Assembly (NCBI GenBank): GCA_023150845.1
Contig: JAKLKD010000004.1
Location: 18,824 to 82,823 of the forward strand
DNA: 64,000 bases
Origin: Myxococcota bacterium
GTDB taxonomy: Bacteria > Myxococcota_A > UBA796 > CAJQPC01
Reading direction: 5' to 3'
Shown: positions 46,040-55,400 of the stretch, piece by piece
How positions within the stretch are numbered: position 1 is the stretch's first letter
Layout: the number at the start of each line of letters is the position of its first letter
The notes under the pieces: model-generated
Database searches by the model: none
What the model was told of the DNA's origin: nothing
Seen by the model: the letters and a program-made list of their open reading frames with translations, nothing else
Made by a program: the position numbers and the translations under genes

Positions 46040-46944
46040 GGACGCTCCGTGCGCTGGCGCCACGCGGCGCTGGCGCAGAGACGGTACACCAGGTCGGCCC
46101 GGCGCCGTAGCATGTCGTCCCAGGTCGTGCGCCGCTCGACCCGGCGGACCCGCCAGAGCTCCAGGGTGAGCCGCCGCCGCAGGGCGTCCACCGAGGGCGC
46201 GACGGGCAGCACGATCGGGGCGAAGGCGCGCCAGGTCTCATCGGCGAGGCGGTAGACCCGGGCGACGACGAAGCGCGCCGGGCAAGGCGTGAGATAGACG
46301 AGCTCGGCCTTCACCGGGCCCGTGGGCACCCGGCGCGGGGCGATCTCCAAGAGCGGCGTCCAGTGGTCCCCCTCGACGGACCACAAGGTCGGCGGGGCGA
46401 GCTGGATGTTGCGTAAGGCGGCGCGGTCGTCCACGGACGGCGGGGGCTCCAGGTTCGACCAGCGCGCGACCGCCGTGCCGCCCTCGTCCATGCAGGGGAT
46501 AAACGCCGCCAAGGCCGCTGCGTAGCGCCGAACCTCTCGGGAGATGGGCTCGTCCGCCCAGGGGCCGAGCACCCGGTCGGCGCCGATCATCACGAGGTCG
46601 GGCGAGTAGTCCTCAGCGAGCTCGGCGAGCAGGCGCTCGGTCAAGGCGTAGGGCGCGGGCAGGGCCGGGCGTTTGTCGAAGTGGACCTTGTAGGTGAGCC
46701 CCAGCGCCTCGGCGAGGGCGCGCAGAGTGGCGTCGTCATGGGGCAGGCGCCCCGCGACGACCTCGAAGTAGCGGCGCAAGAAGCGGTCATCCAGGGCGTT
46801 GAACTCGGCCTGGGGGAGCTTGCCGCCGAGCAGGCGATAGTTCGCCTCGCCCACCGGCGCGTCGTTCACCCAGTCTTGGCCGCCGAACTCGTCAGCGCCG
46901 CCGACCACGAGGGGCCAGGCGTCCGCGGGGACCCCGATCATCAC
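45997..46944 (-). CDS. Hypothetical protein, coupled to WYL regulator
   Basis: 315-aa ORF; 4-nt overlap with the upstream WYL gene. Confidence 0.6.
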   Translation of the reverse strand: MMIGVPADAWPLVVGGADEFGGQDWVNDAPVGEANYRLLGGKLPQAEFNALDDRFLRRYFEVVAGRLPHDDATLRALAEALGLTYKVHFDKRPALPAPYALTERLLAELAEDYSPDLVMIGADRVLGPWADEPISREVRRYAAALAAFIPCMDEGGTAVARWSNLEPPPSVDDRAALRNIQLAPPTLWSVEGDHWTPLLEIAPRRVPTGPVKAELVYLTPCPARFVVARVYRLADETWRAFAPIVLPVAPSVDALRRRLTLELWRVRRVERRTTWDDMLRRRADLVYRLCASAAWRQRTERPCLGLPTPSFSSPS

Positions 46945-47921
46945 GCTCCTGCGCGCAGGCGGGAGACCGCGGCCTCGTGGGCCGCGAGCACCGAGGCGCG
47001 GAGATCCGCCGGGCCCTCGATGCTCACCGCGCCGCCGAAGCCGAGGATCCAGGTGATGAGCTCTTGGGTGATCGCCACGCGCATCTGCAGCCGCGCCGAG
47101 CCGTCGGGGAGCCGCGAGAGGTGGGCGCTGTGGTGCCAGCGGCGCTCCATCACGAAGGGCGCGGCGCTGGCGTCGAAGACCAGAGACACCTCGGCCAAGG
47201 GCCCGCCGATGATGCCGAAGGCTGACGAGACGACGGCCTGGGGGTTGAAGTCCGCGGGCAAGGTGAACTTGTCGTGGCGCACCCGGTCGAAGCGCGTGAA
47301 GCGCTCCACGGCGAAGGTCTTCACCCGGCCGTCGCGGCGATCCTTGGCGAAGAGGTAGAGGCCCTGGCGGTAGGTGGCCAAGGTCCAGGGCTCGAGGTCG
47401 TAGTCGCGGGCGCTGCCGTCGGCCTTGACGTAGGTGGCGGTGACCGGGTTCTCGTAGAGCAAGGCGGTGATGAGGTCGTCGATGAGCTCACCGACCTCGC
47501 GGTAGTCCTTGGCGTGCTCGGGGACGGCCATGAACTTGCGGTCGAGATCCTTGGCGAGATCGGCGTGGGCGCGGGGGATCGCGGGCTCCAGGCGCTCGAT
47601 GGCGCCCTGAAGGTCCTCAGCGAACTGCGTGCCCTCCAAGAAGGTGAACAGCGTGCGGCCGAAGTGCAAAGAGAGCACCTCGGGCAGGCTGAGCTGCACG
47701 CCGGAGCGGCGGTAGTTGGGGTCCAGCGAGATGGTGCGGGAGTCGCCCATGCCGGTGTCGATGAGCGGCATCTCCATCTCACGGAGATCGCTGAGGTATC
47801 GACGGAGCGTGCGCGCGTCTACGTCGAAGCGCTCCATGAACTCCGTGGAGCGCACGCCGCCCCGGCGGTTCATGAGCTCCACCATCTTGACCAGCTTCTG
47901 AGCCTTGTTCAACGACTTCAT
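46941..47921 (-). CDS. HTH-WYL transcriptional regulator
   Basis: N-terminal HTH (KLVKMVELMNRRGGVRSTEFMERFDVDARTLRRYLSDLREM) and WYL-type C-terminus (YDLEPWTLATYRQGLYLFAKDRRDGRVKTFAVERFTRFDRV). Start ATG 47921. Confidence 0.85.
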   Translation of the reverse strand: MKSLNKAQKLVKMVELMNRRGGVRSTEFMERFDVDARTLRRYLSDLREMEMPLIDTGMGDSRTISLDPNYRRSGVQLSLPEVLSLHFGRTLFTFLEGTQFAEDLQGAIERLEPAIPRAHADLAKDLDRKFMAVPEHAKDYREVGELIDDLITALLYENPVTATYVKADGSARDYDLEPWTLATYRQGLYLFAKDRRDGRVKTFAVERFTRFDRVRHDKFTLPADFNPQAVVSSAFGIIGGPLAEVSLVFDASAAPFVMERRWHHSAHLSRLPDGSARLQMRVAITQELITWILGFGGAVSIEGPADLRASVLAAHEAAVSRLRAGA

Positions 47922-48001
47922 GATCTCTCCCGGCGCCGCTGAGGGGGACCGCCTCGATCCTGCGGACATTTTATGGCCTAGCCAGAGGTGATGATGTTGG
48001 T

Positions 48002-48067
48002 GTGAGGTGCCTCACCGCTGACGCTCGACGGAGTGAGAAGTTCACCCCAGGGTTTTTGAGCGTCAGC
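48002..48067. promoter_or_regulatory. Inverted repeats upstream of WYL regulator: GTGAGG-N2-CCTCAC and GCTGACGCTC...GAGCGTCAGC
   Basis: 48002-48015 and 48017-48026/48058-48067; both arms perfect. Confidence 0.6.
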
Positions 48068-48103
48068 ATCGCCTCGTCATCGATCTGGATCCTGTGCTTC
48101 ATC

Positions 48104-48139
48104 TGAACACGAGTTCATGCTAACATGAACAAGTGTTCA
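48104..48139. promoter_or_regulatory. Two tandem TGAAC-N4-GTTCA operators, 22 bp apart
   Basis: TGAACACGAGTTCA (48104-48117) and TGAACAAGTGTTCA (48126-48139). Confidence 0.7.
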
Positions 48140-48192
48140 GTGTTCTACGCTCCGCATAAATTCACATCCGCTCCACGCTCCCGAGGCACGCT

Positions 48193-48414
48193 ATGCTGAA
48201 CGCTTCGACTCAAGACCTGCTGTTCACCCTCGCCGCCAGCGGCGCGCTCTTGGGCCTTTGGGTGAGCGCTGCGCTCGTCCTCCCGTGGACCGCCGTTGAG
48301 CTGATGGACGTGGAGACCTCACTGCGTGGACTTGGCTACTTTCTTACGTCAGATCATGCGGGTATGCCAGCCTCGGCGCATGAACAACGCGCTCAGGTGG
48401 CCCGCTCAAGCTGA
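48193..48414 (+). CDS. Small hypothetical membrane protein
   Basis: 73-aa ORF with one hydrophobic segment downstream of the tandem palindromes. Confidence 0.45.
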   Translation: MLNASTQDLLFTLAASGALLGLWVSAALVLPWTAVELMDVETSLRGLGYFLTSDHAGMPASAHEQRAQVARSS

Positions 48415-48438
48415 GCGACGTCCCGCGCTGGAGGCGTC

Positions 48439-49620
48439 GTGATCGACCAGATCGCCTCCTCGCGGCGCCTGGTCGCCCAGCTCGTCGCCTCTCGGGCCCG
48501 GGTGAGCGGCGCCCGCTCATTGGCGGTGCACCCCTCGGGCCGTGAGCTCGTCGCGCTCACCTTAGATCCCCGTGGCCGCCCCAGCGCCGCCTTGGTGAGC
48601 CGCCGGGCGCCGGGGGAGCAGGGCCCGGAGTGGCCCGCCTGGCCGATCCACCCCGACGCCTATGAGAGTGAGCAGGCCACCGTCGCCTGCGGCCCCGAGG
48701 GCGACATCCACCTCGCCTGGCTGGCGCGCTCCGGGGCGAAGGGCGCCCGCTGGCTGCTCTACACACGCTCGGAGGATCTCGGCGCCTCGTGGTCCGCCCC
48801 GAGCCTGCTCCACGATCCTCGGCGCGACGGCGACGCCAGCACCCCCCAGCTCAGCGTCGATGGCCAAGGCCGCGCCCACCTCGTCTGGAGCGCCGCCCGC
48901 CACGGCGAGACGCCCTCGCGGATCTGGTACGCCCAGGCCGAGCCCCGGGGCGAGATGAGCCCGCCGCTGGCGCTGAACAGCCGCGGCGACGCGCACAGCG
49001 CCCGGGGCTCGATGATGCACGCCGCGCCGGGCGTCTCCGCCGTGGCCTGGATCGACGAACGTTACCTCAGCCCCCGCACCCGGGGCGGCGACGTCGTCGT
49101 CGGCGTCATGGACGATCTCAGCGGCGTCGCCCGGGAGCAGCGCCTGACCTACTCCGGGGACGCCGTCGCCGCGAGCGTGCTCGTCGATCGGGGCGGCGTG
49201 CTGCACGCGACCTGGGCCACGGCCCGGGGGCAGGTCTGTTACGCCCAGTCCACCCAAGGCGGGCAGACCTGGCACGACGGCGCCGGGGCGGGCATGGCCC
49301 TTGAGATTCAGGCCACCCGCGGCGCGAACCCCACCTTGGGCCTCGGCCTTCACCCCTTCCGGGAGGTGATCTGGCTCGTCTGGTCCGTCGAGGACGCCGA
49401 GCGGTACACCGGGGAGCCCGACGGCGGCCTCGTCTTCTTGGTGAGCCCCAACACCGGGGCGGAGTGGTTTGAGGTCGCCCGGATCAAGCGCCGCATGCGC
49501 GGGGCCGTGCTCAGCGACCTCTGCGCCGTCGAGGGCGCCGACCTGCGCCCGCGGCTGTGCTGGTCGTCGAGCGGCGCGGGCTCCGAGGATCAGGTCTGGT
49601 TCGCTGAAGAGGAGCGCTGA
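48439..49620 (+). CDS. BNR/Asp-box sialidase-like beta-propeller protein
   Basis: Asp-box motifs RSEDLGASWSAP and QSTQGGQTWHDG; repeated VDxxGxxHxxWS-type blades. Confidence 0.65.
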   Translation: MIDQIASSRRLVAQLVASRARVSGARSLAVHPSGRELVALTLDPRGRPSAALVSRRAPGEQGPEWPAWPIHPDAYESEQATVACGPEGDIHLAWLARSGAKGARWLLYTRSEDLGASWSAPSLLHDPRRDGDASTPQLSVDGQGRAHLVWSAARHGETPSRIWYAQAEPRGEMSPPLALNSRGDAHSARGSMMHAAPGVSAVAWIDERYLSPRTRGGDVVVGVMDDLSGVAREQRLTYSGDAVAASVLVDRGGVLHATWATARGQVCYAQSTQGGQTWHDGAGAGMALEIQATRGANPTLGLGLHPFREVIWLVWSVEDAERYTGEPDGGLVFLVSPNTGAEWFEVARIKRRMRGAVLSDLCAVEGADLRPRLCWSSSGAGSEDQVWFAEEER

Positions 49621-49626
49621 GCGGCG

Positions 49627-50052
49627 TTAGTTGGCCGCCGGGGGCCTCGTCTCGGCGATCTCCGCCTTCGCGCCGCGGCTCGCGGTGACCACGAGCACCT
49701 CGTCCCCGCGCCGGGCGAGGCCGGTCACGACGAAGTCTACGCCGCCAGCCTTGGCCCGCACCCAGTAGCGACCCTTCGTGCCGCCCTCGCGGCCCATGTA
49801 GATCGCGCCGCAGTCGCCGAGGCCGGGGGTGTTGGCGATGAGGGCCTCCCAGGCGAACTGCTCCTGGCCGCAGTCCGCGGGGGCCCGGCCGTTTCGGGCC
49901 TCTAAGGTGAGGATCAGCTCCCGCAAGAAGTTGACCTCGGCCTTCACCAGCCGGAGGTCCGCCTCACGGCGCTTCACCACGGCCCCCGCGAAGAGGCCGA
50001 CGGCGACGACGAGGAGCGCGGCGATGAGCGTGTTCTGGAGGCGCGGCGACAT
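49627..50052 (-). CDS. Hypothetical protein with N-terminal TM helix (pseudopilin-like shape)
   Basis: MSPRLQNTLIAALLVVAVGLFAGAVVKRREADLRLVKAEVNFLRELILTLEARNG. Start set at ATG 50052. Confidence 0.5.
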   Translation of the reverse strand: MSPRLQNTLIAALLVVAVGLFAGAVVKRREADLRLVKAEVNFLRELILTLEARNGRAPADCGQEQFAWEALIANTPGLGDCGAIYMGREGGTKGRYWVRAKAGGVDFVVTGLARRGDEVLVVTASRGAKAEIAETRPPAAN

Positions 50053-50106
50053 GGCGCCTATTCTGGGCCCGGCCTCGCGCCCTGGCAAGGGGGGCCGCCG
50101 ATCCGC

Positions 50107-51051
50107 TCAGGGCACGCGGCCCGGGGCCACGGTGAGCAGGCTGACCACGACGTCGTCGGGGCGATCGGGGTGGAAGAACCGCAGCTCATGCTCAATCGTA
50201 AGGCCGGCCTCGTCGAAGCTGGGCGGCCCGTAGGGGGACAGGGTGAGCACGCCCGGCCCCTGGCCTTCAGCGAGGACCTGGTCCTTGTCTTGCACCCGCT
50301 CGCCCTTAAACGTGCTGCCCGACGAGGTGCGGTCGCGGAAGGTGTTCACGCTGCGCTCGACGAGCACATGGCGCCAGCTCGGGCGGTCCGGGGGCGCGGG
50401 CACGCTCAGCCGCGCGCCGCAGAGCGTGGTGTCCGGCGCCAGCTTGGGGCCGCGGGCGAGGGTCCGCCAGCGGCGCAGCACGGGCAAGACGAGGTTGTTC
50501 ACGAACATCCAGGCGACGACGAGGGGGAGCAGGGCCCCCAGCCGCGCCCAGATCGGCGCGTTTGGGGCGAGCAGGCCCGCGGCGGCGATCCCGACGCAGA
50601 ACAAAGCGACGAGGATCGGCGCGATGAGCTGGGTCGCCTCGGCGGCGCGGCGCTGACCACGCTTGAGCTTGACCCCGCGGGTGGCGCCGTCGGCGTCCTC
50701 GGCCCGCATCACCGGGGGCGAGACGTCCAGGGCCACACGCGCCGCAGGGTCCGCGCCGACCTCCCGGGCCGTGACCGACCAGCGGAGCGCGAGCTGGGCG
50801 CCGTCGAAGGTGAAGGCGTCCGCGGGCAGGCGCAGGCCGGTGATCGCCGCCTCCCCGGCCTCGCCAGGGGTGACGGTGACCTCAACGACGGTGTCGCGGC
50901 GCACCTCGACCCCCTCGTCTCTGGACAAGACTCGCTCCAGGGCGACGACGACCCCACGCCCCGAGGGCGCGCCGTCGCGGACGACCTGGCCGATGACCTC
51001 GGACCCCGCCGTGAGGCTCGTCACGGGGAGCACGAGCCGCAGGGCGCTCAC
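50107..51051 (-). CDS. Protein with possible arrestin-like N-terminal beta-domain and two TM helices
   Basis: SEVIGQVVRDG...RLPADAFTFDGAQLALRWSVTAR...ARVALDVSP followed by two hydrophobic helices. GTG start overlapping upstream TGA. Confidence 0.55.
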   Translation of the reverse strand: MSALRLVLPVTSLTAGSEVIGQVVRDGAPSGRGVVVALERVLSRDEGVEVRRDTVVEVTVTPGEAGEAAITGLRLPADAFTFDGAQLALRWSVTAREVGADPAARVALDVSPPVMRAEDADGATRGVKLKRGQRRAAEATQLIAPILVALFCVGIAAAGLLAPNAPIWARLGALLPLVVAWMFVNNLVLPVLRRWRTLARGPKLAPDTTLCGARLSVPAPPDRPSWRHVLVERSVNTFRDRTSSGSTFKGERVQDKDQVLAEGQGPGVLTLSPYGPPSFDEAGLTIEHELRFFHPDRPDDVVVSLLTVAPGRVP

Positions 51052-52442
51052 GTCAGCTCGGCCCCCCAGCGCCTCTGCGCCTCGGCCCGGAACATCGGGC
51101 CGTAGGGGGTGGTGTCGGCGAGGGTGAGGGCCTGGGTGAGCGCGCCGCGGGCGGCGTCGACCTCACCGCGGGCGCGCAGGTGCTCGATCCAGGCCGGGGC
51201 GGCGGCGTTGAACAGGCCCCAGTCCCCGGTGGTGCCGGCCACCCGCCAGGCGAGCTCCAGGGCTTGACGGGCCTGGTGCTTGTGGTCCGCGGCCTCCTCC
51301 AGGCGCCCGAGGTGCAGCGCGGCGCGGCCGAGCACGTCGGCGGGGCCGTCCTTGGCGAGGGTCATCGTGTGGCGCAGGCGGATCCGGGCCTCGGCGGGCT
51401 CGGCGAGCTGCTCCGAGAGCTGGCCCGCCATCAGCCAGAGCCGCGCCTGCTGGCTCGGCGGCGCGCCCTCGGCGTCCCGAAGCACCCCGAGCGCGATCTG
51501 CCGGGCGTCCTCGATGAACTTGGGCAGGCGCGCCAAGGCGAGGCACTCCTCCATGCGGGCGAGGGCGTGGCGGGGATCCTCGGCGGGGGTGAGGTCGGCG
51601 ACGCGGTGGGCGACGACGGCCACCCGGGACCAGTCGCCGTCGGCCAAGGCCTCGGCCTGGACGTGTTTCCCGGCGGTCCAGGCGCGGTCGACGTCGCCGG
51701 ACTTGAGCGCGAGGTCCAAGGAGCGGCGCCAGAGGCGGCGCGCGTCGGGGTGGGCCTTGCCTTGCAGGCCGGTGACGGCCTCGGCGGCGGCGAACGTGGC
51801 GGCCCCGGCGAAGGGCGCCCCGCGCTCATAGGCGAGCTCGGCGAGGTCTTGGAGCAGGCTGACCGCCGGGGCGGGGTCGGCCCGGGAGAGCAGCTCGGCG
51901 AGCTGGTGCTCCAGGCCCTCGACCATCGCGGTGAGGTCCGGGGGCGCGGCCCCGGCGGCGGCGGCGTCGATGGACTCGCCGATGCGCACGACCACGTCGC
52001 CCATCTGGTTGAGCAGGGCGTCGAGCTCGGCGTCGCTCGGCAGGCGCTCGGTGAGGGCCAGGGCCTCCTCCACCCGGGCGAGGAGCACGTCGTCGCCCTG
52101 GGCCTCGGACAAGGCGCCGCGCAGGGCGTCGAGGAGCTGGGCGCGGGTCTGGGAGAGGCGGGCGCCTTGACGCTTCAGGCCCTCCAGGCGGAGGCGGTGC
52201 GCGAGCAAGGCGCCGCGAGCGGCGGAGACACCACGGCCGAGCTCACGGGGCATCCCCGCGCGGGTCCAGGCGCCGACGAGGCCCGCCAAGGCCGCGCTCG
52301 GGTCCGCCGCGCCCAAGGCCTCGGCGGCCTCCCGCAGCATCGACTGGAGCGCAGGGGGGCTGTGCTCCGCGGCGCGCAGCAGCTCGTCGCGGTTCAGGTG
52401 AGCGGCCGCCTCGGCGAGCGCGGCGCGGCGCGGGTCTGTCAT
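51048..52442 (-). CDS. Alpha-helical/TPR-like repeat protein
   Basis: Repeated helix pairs (LAELAYERGAPFAGAATFAAAEAV..., LWRRSLDLALKSGDVDRAWTAGKHVQAEAL). ATGA overlap with the 2002-aa gene. Confidence 0.6.
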   Translation of the reverse strand: MTDPRRAALAEAAAHLNRDELLRAAEHSPPALQSMLREAAEALGAADPSAALAGLVGAWTRAGMPRELGRGVSAARGALLAHRLRLEGLKRQGARLSQTRAQLLDALRGALSEAQGDDVLLARVEEALALTERLPSDAELDALLNQMGDVVVRIGESIDAAAAGAAPPDLTAMVEGLEHQLAELLSRADPAPAVSLLQDLAELAYERGAPFAGAATFAAAEAVTGLQGKAHPDARRLWRRSLDLALKSGDVDRAWTAGKHVQAEALADGDWSRVAVVAHRVADLTPAEDPRHALARMEECLALARLPKFIEDARQIALGVLRDAEGAPPSQQARLWLMAGQLSEQLAEPAEARIRLRHTMTLAKDGPADVLGRAALHLGRLEEAADHKHQARQALELAWRVAGTTGDWGLFNAAAPAWIEHLRARGEVDAARGALTQALTLADTTPYGPMFRAEAQRRWGAELT

Positions 52443-55400
52443 TGCATCGTCTCGACCGCCGTACGTTTGGCCTGGTAGTCTGCGCGCCAGGCCTCCATCT
52501 GGTTGAAGTCACTCACGAAGCCCGAAGCGTTGGCCTCCACCGTGGCGCGGTGCTGCTCCTGGCGGACGAGGGCGGCGGCCTTCTGGTTCTTGATCTCGGC
52601 GAGGATGGCCTGCTCCTCTTGGTGCTTCTGCTCAAGGGTCGTGATGCTCGTCGTAACATGCTGCTCTTGCGCTGCACGGGCGGCGATGGCCTGATCCAAG
52701 AACGCCCGCTGCTCCTGCGAGGCCGTGTTCGCCTGCTCGGCGCGCTGGGTCCGCTCTTCGTTGGCGCGGTTCGGCCCGTCTTGGATCTGCTGGCCGGAGT
52801 CCGGCGAGGGCGGCGTGGGCTGATCGTCCATGCGGTCGGCGTGCTCGGCGAGCTTCGCGATGAGGCCCGTGACGATGCCCGCGATGCCGCCCTCGGGCTG
52901 CTGCATGTTCTGGTTGCTGAGGCCCGAGAGCACGCCCTGGCGGCTCGTCTCGTCGGTGACGGACTGGTTGAGCGGCGTCGTCATCGCCTGGCTCGCCTGC
53001 TGGAGCGGCTGGCCCTCTTGCGCCATCGTGAGGGTCTGGGCGGAGAGCTGGGTGACGATGAGCTCGGCCTCATACGCCTTGCGGGCGTCGCCCCAGGCGA
53101 TGTTGTACTGGTCATACGCCGCCAGGGCCGCGGTGCGCTTCTGGTTCATCTGCTCGATGTTGGAGATCGGCGGCGTGCAGGTGAGCAGGGCCTGGATCGT
53201 CGCCGCGCGGTTGCGCTCCCGCTCGGCCTGCTGCTGCCCGAAGGAGAGGAGCTGCTCCGGGGTCTCGCGCTGGTCGGTCATGGCGTGCTGGTAGCCCAGC
53301 AGGCCGAGGCCCGCGTCAAGCGCGGAGTTTCGCATGCCTTGGGTGCTGCCCTCGACGACGGTGCCGAGGGTGCGTTTGTCCTCGGTGATCTTCCCGTTGG
53401 CGTCCCGGGTGACCTTGCTCTCCATGTAGGCGCTGTGTTGGGTCGCCGTGCTGAGCAGGCCGAAGAGGCCCTCGACGAGGCCGAGGCTGCGGGTGAGGCT
53501 CTCGCCGACGCCCTTGTAGGCCGAGCCGACGCCGCCCGTTGCGTTGCCGGAGCTGCCGCGGTTGAGGTCGCTGTTCTGCATCAGGCCCGGCATACGCTGG
53601 TTGAGCGCCTCTTGCTCTTGCAGCGAGCGCTGGGCCTGGGTGAGATCGCTGTTGAGCTGGGTGTTCTGGCCCTGAAGCTGGTTGACGCGGGTCTGCAGCG
53701 ACTGGGTCTGACCGCTCGCCGTGCTGTGTGCGCCCGTGGCCTGGTTACGCGCCGTGCGGAGCTGGTCGCGCTGGGAGTCGGGCATCTCGCCGGGGTTGAG
53801 GTTCTGGTCGTGCTGCTCCAGGGTCGTCAACGACTGGTTGCGCAGGCCCGCGGCCTGGGTGCGGAGCGCCTGCGGGTCGGTGCCCTCGGGCGCGAGGCCA
53901 TCCGCACGAGTCGTCGCGGCCTGGGCCTCGGTGGTGAGGCGCTCGGCCTCGGCGTTCTCGGTGCGCACCCGGGCGGCGAGCTCACGCAGGCTCTTGGGGT
54001 ACTTGATGGCGCTGATCGGGAAGGTCTCGGTCTGACCACGGCCGTTCGTCACCGTGACCGTGTCGCCGTCCACGGAGATGAGGCGGCGGTGGGTGAGGCC
54101 GTCGGCGCCGCCGTTCTCGGTGGTGAGCTTGATCTGGGTGTTCTCGAACGACCGCATGTCCGTGAGGGCGCGCTGGGCGCGCTGGCGGGCCTCGTCGGCC
54201 TGGGCGCGCTGCTGCTGGGCGGTCTGGCGCAAGGGCGCAGCCTGCTCGGCGTGGGTCGCCCGGCGCTCGAGGTCAGCGGCCTCGGTGTTCAGGCGGTCCA
54301 TGTCATGCACACGCTGCTGCTGCTGCCGGGCGTGCTCCTCGCGGTGACGCTGCTCCCGCTGGCGGTAGTCGTCGCTGTTGATGTGGGCGTCGTGGGCGCG
54401 CTGCGCGTCGTTGGCGCGCTGCTGCGCCTCGGACTCGGCGGTCTGGGCCGCGCGGAGGCGCTCGTTCGCCGTCTCCAGCTCTCCTTCAACGCGGCGGCGC
54501 TCGTTCTGCAGCTCACGCACCCGGCGGCGCGTCTCCTCTAGGGTGCGCTGGCGGCTCGTGGGGCTGTTGGGATCGGCCTCTTGATCCGCCGCCTCCCGGT
54601 TGATGGCGTCTTGGTGCGCCTGCGCGGCGGGGATCGCGCGCTGGGCCTCTTGGAGCGAGCTGCGCACCCGGGTGAGCTTCTGCTCGGTGCTGGCGATCTG
54701 GCGCTGGAGGTTCGCGATCTGCTGCGCGTCGGGGTTGGGCTCGTTGCGGGCGCGCTCGAGGTCGCCGTTCAGCGTGCGGAGGCGGTTTCCGAGCTGCTCG
54801 GCGTGCTGGTTGATCTTGGCCTCGATCTGACGCCAGGCCTCGGGGGAGAACTGCTCTCGGCCCGGGCGCCCGTGGAAGGGCGACGAGCTGAACAGCTCAC
54901 GCGCGTCCCGGGCGACGTGCTCAAACTCGGTGACCGCGGTGCCGATCACCGGCAGGTGGCCGACGATGCGGCGGAACAGGCTGCGCGGACGCGGCTCGGT
55001 GTCCACGTCGTCGGGGCGGCGGCGCGCCGGATCGTTCGGATCCTGGCCGTTCGGCTGGCGGTTCGGGTTGTTCGGGTCCTGGCCGTTCTGCGGGTTCTGG
55101 CCGTTCTGCGGGTGCTGCCCGTTCTGAGGGTTCGCCGGGTCTTGGGTCGGCGGCGGCTGGTTCTGGGCCTGGCGCTGACGCTCGGCCTCGGCCTCAGCGA
55201 CGAGGCGCTGGGCGTCGGCGTCCTGGAGCTGCTGCACCCGGGTGGCCTGGTCCGCGCCAGCTTGGCCTTGGGGGCTGCGGTTGGCGATGCTGTCGTTGAC
55301 CCGGCGCTCGGTGCCCGCGCGCAGGCGGTTGTTGAGGCTCCCAGCGGTGGAGTCCGCGGCCTTCGCCCCGGCCTTCTCGCCGAAGGTGCCCGCGTCGGCG

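Noticed and set aside
48104-48139. Assigning the TGAAC-N4-GTTCA pair to LexA specifically
   Set aside because: The same palindrome class is used by many TetR regulators; no lexA or tetR gene in the window to decide.
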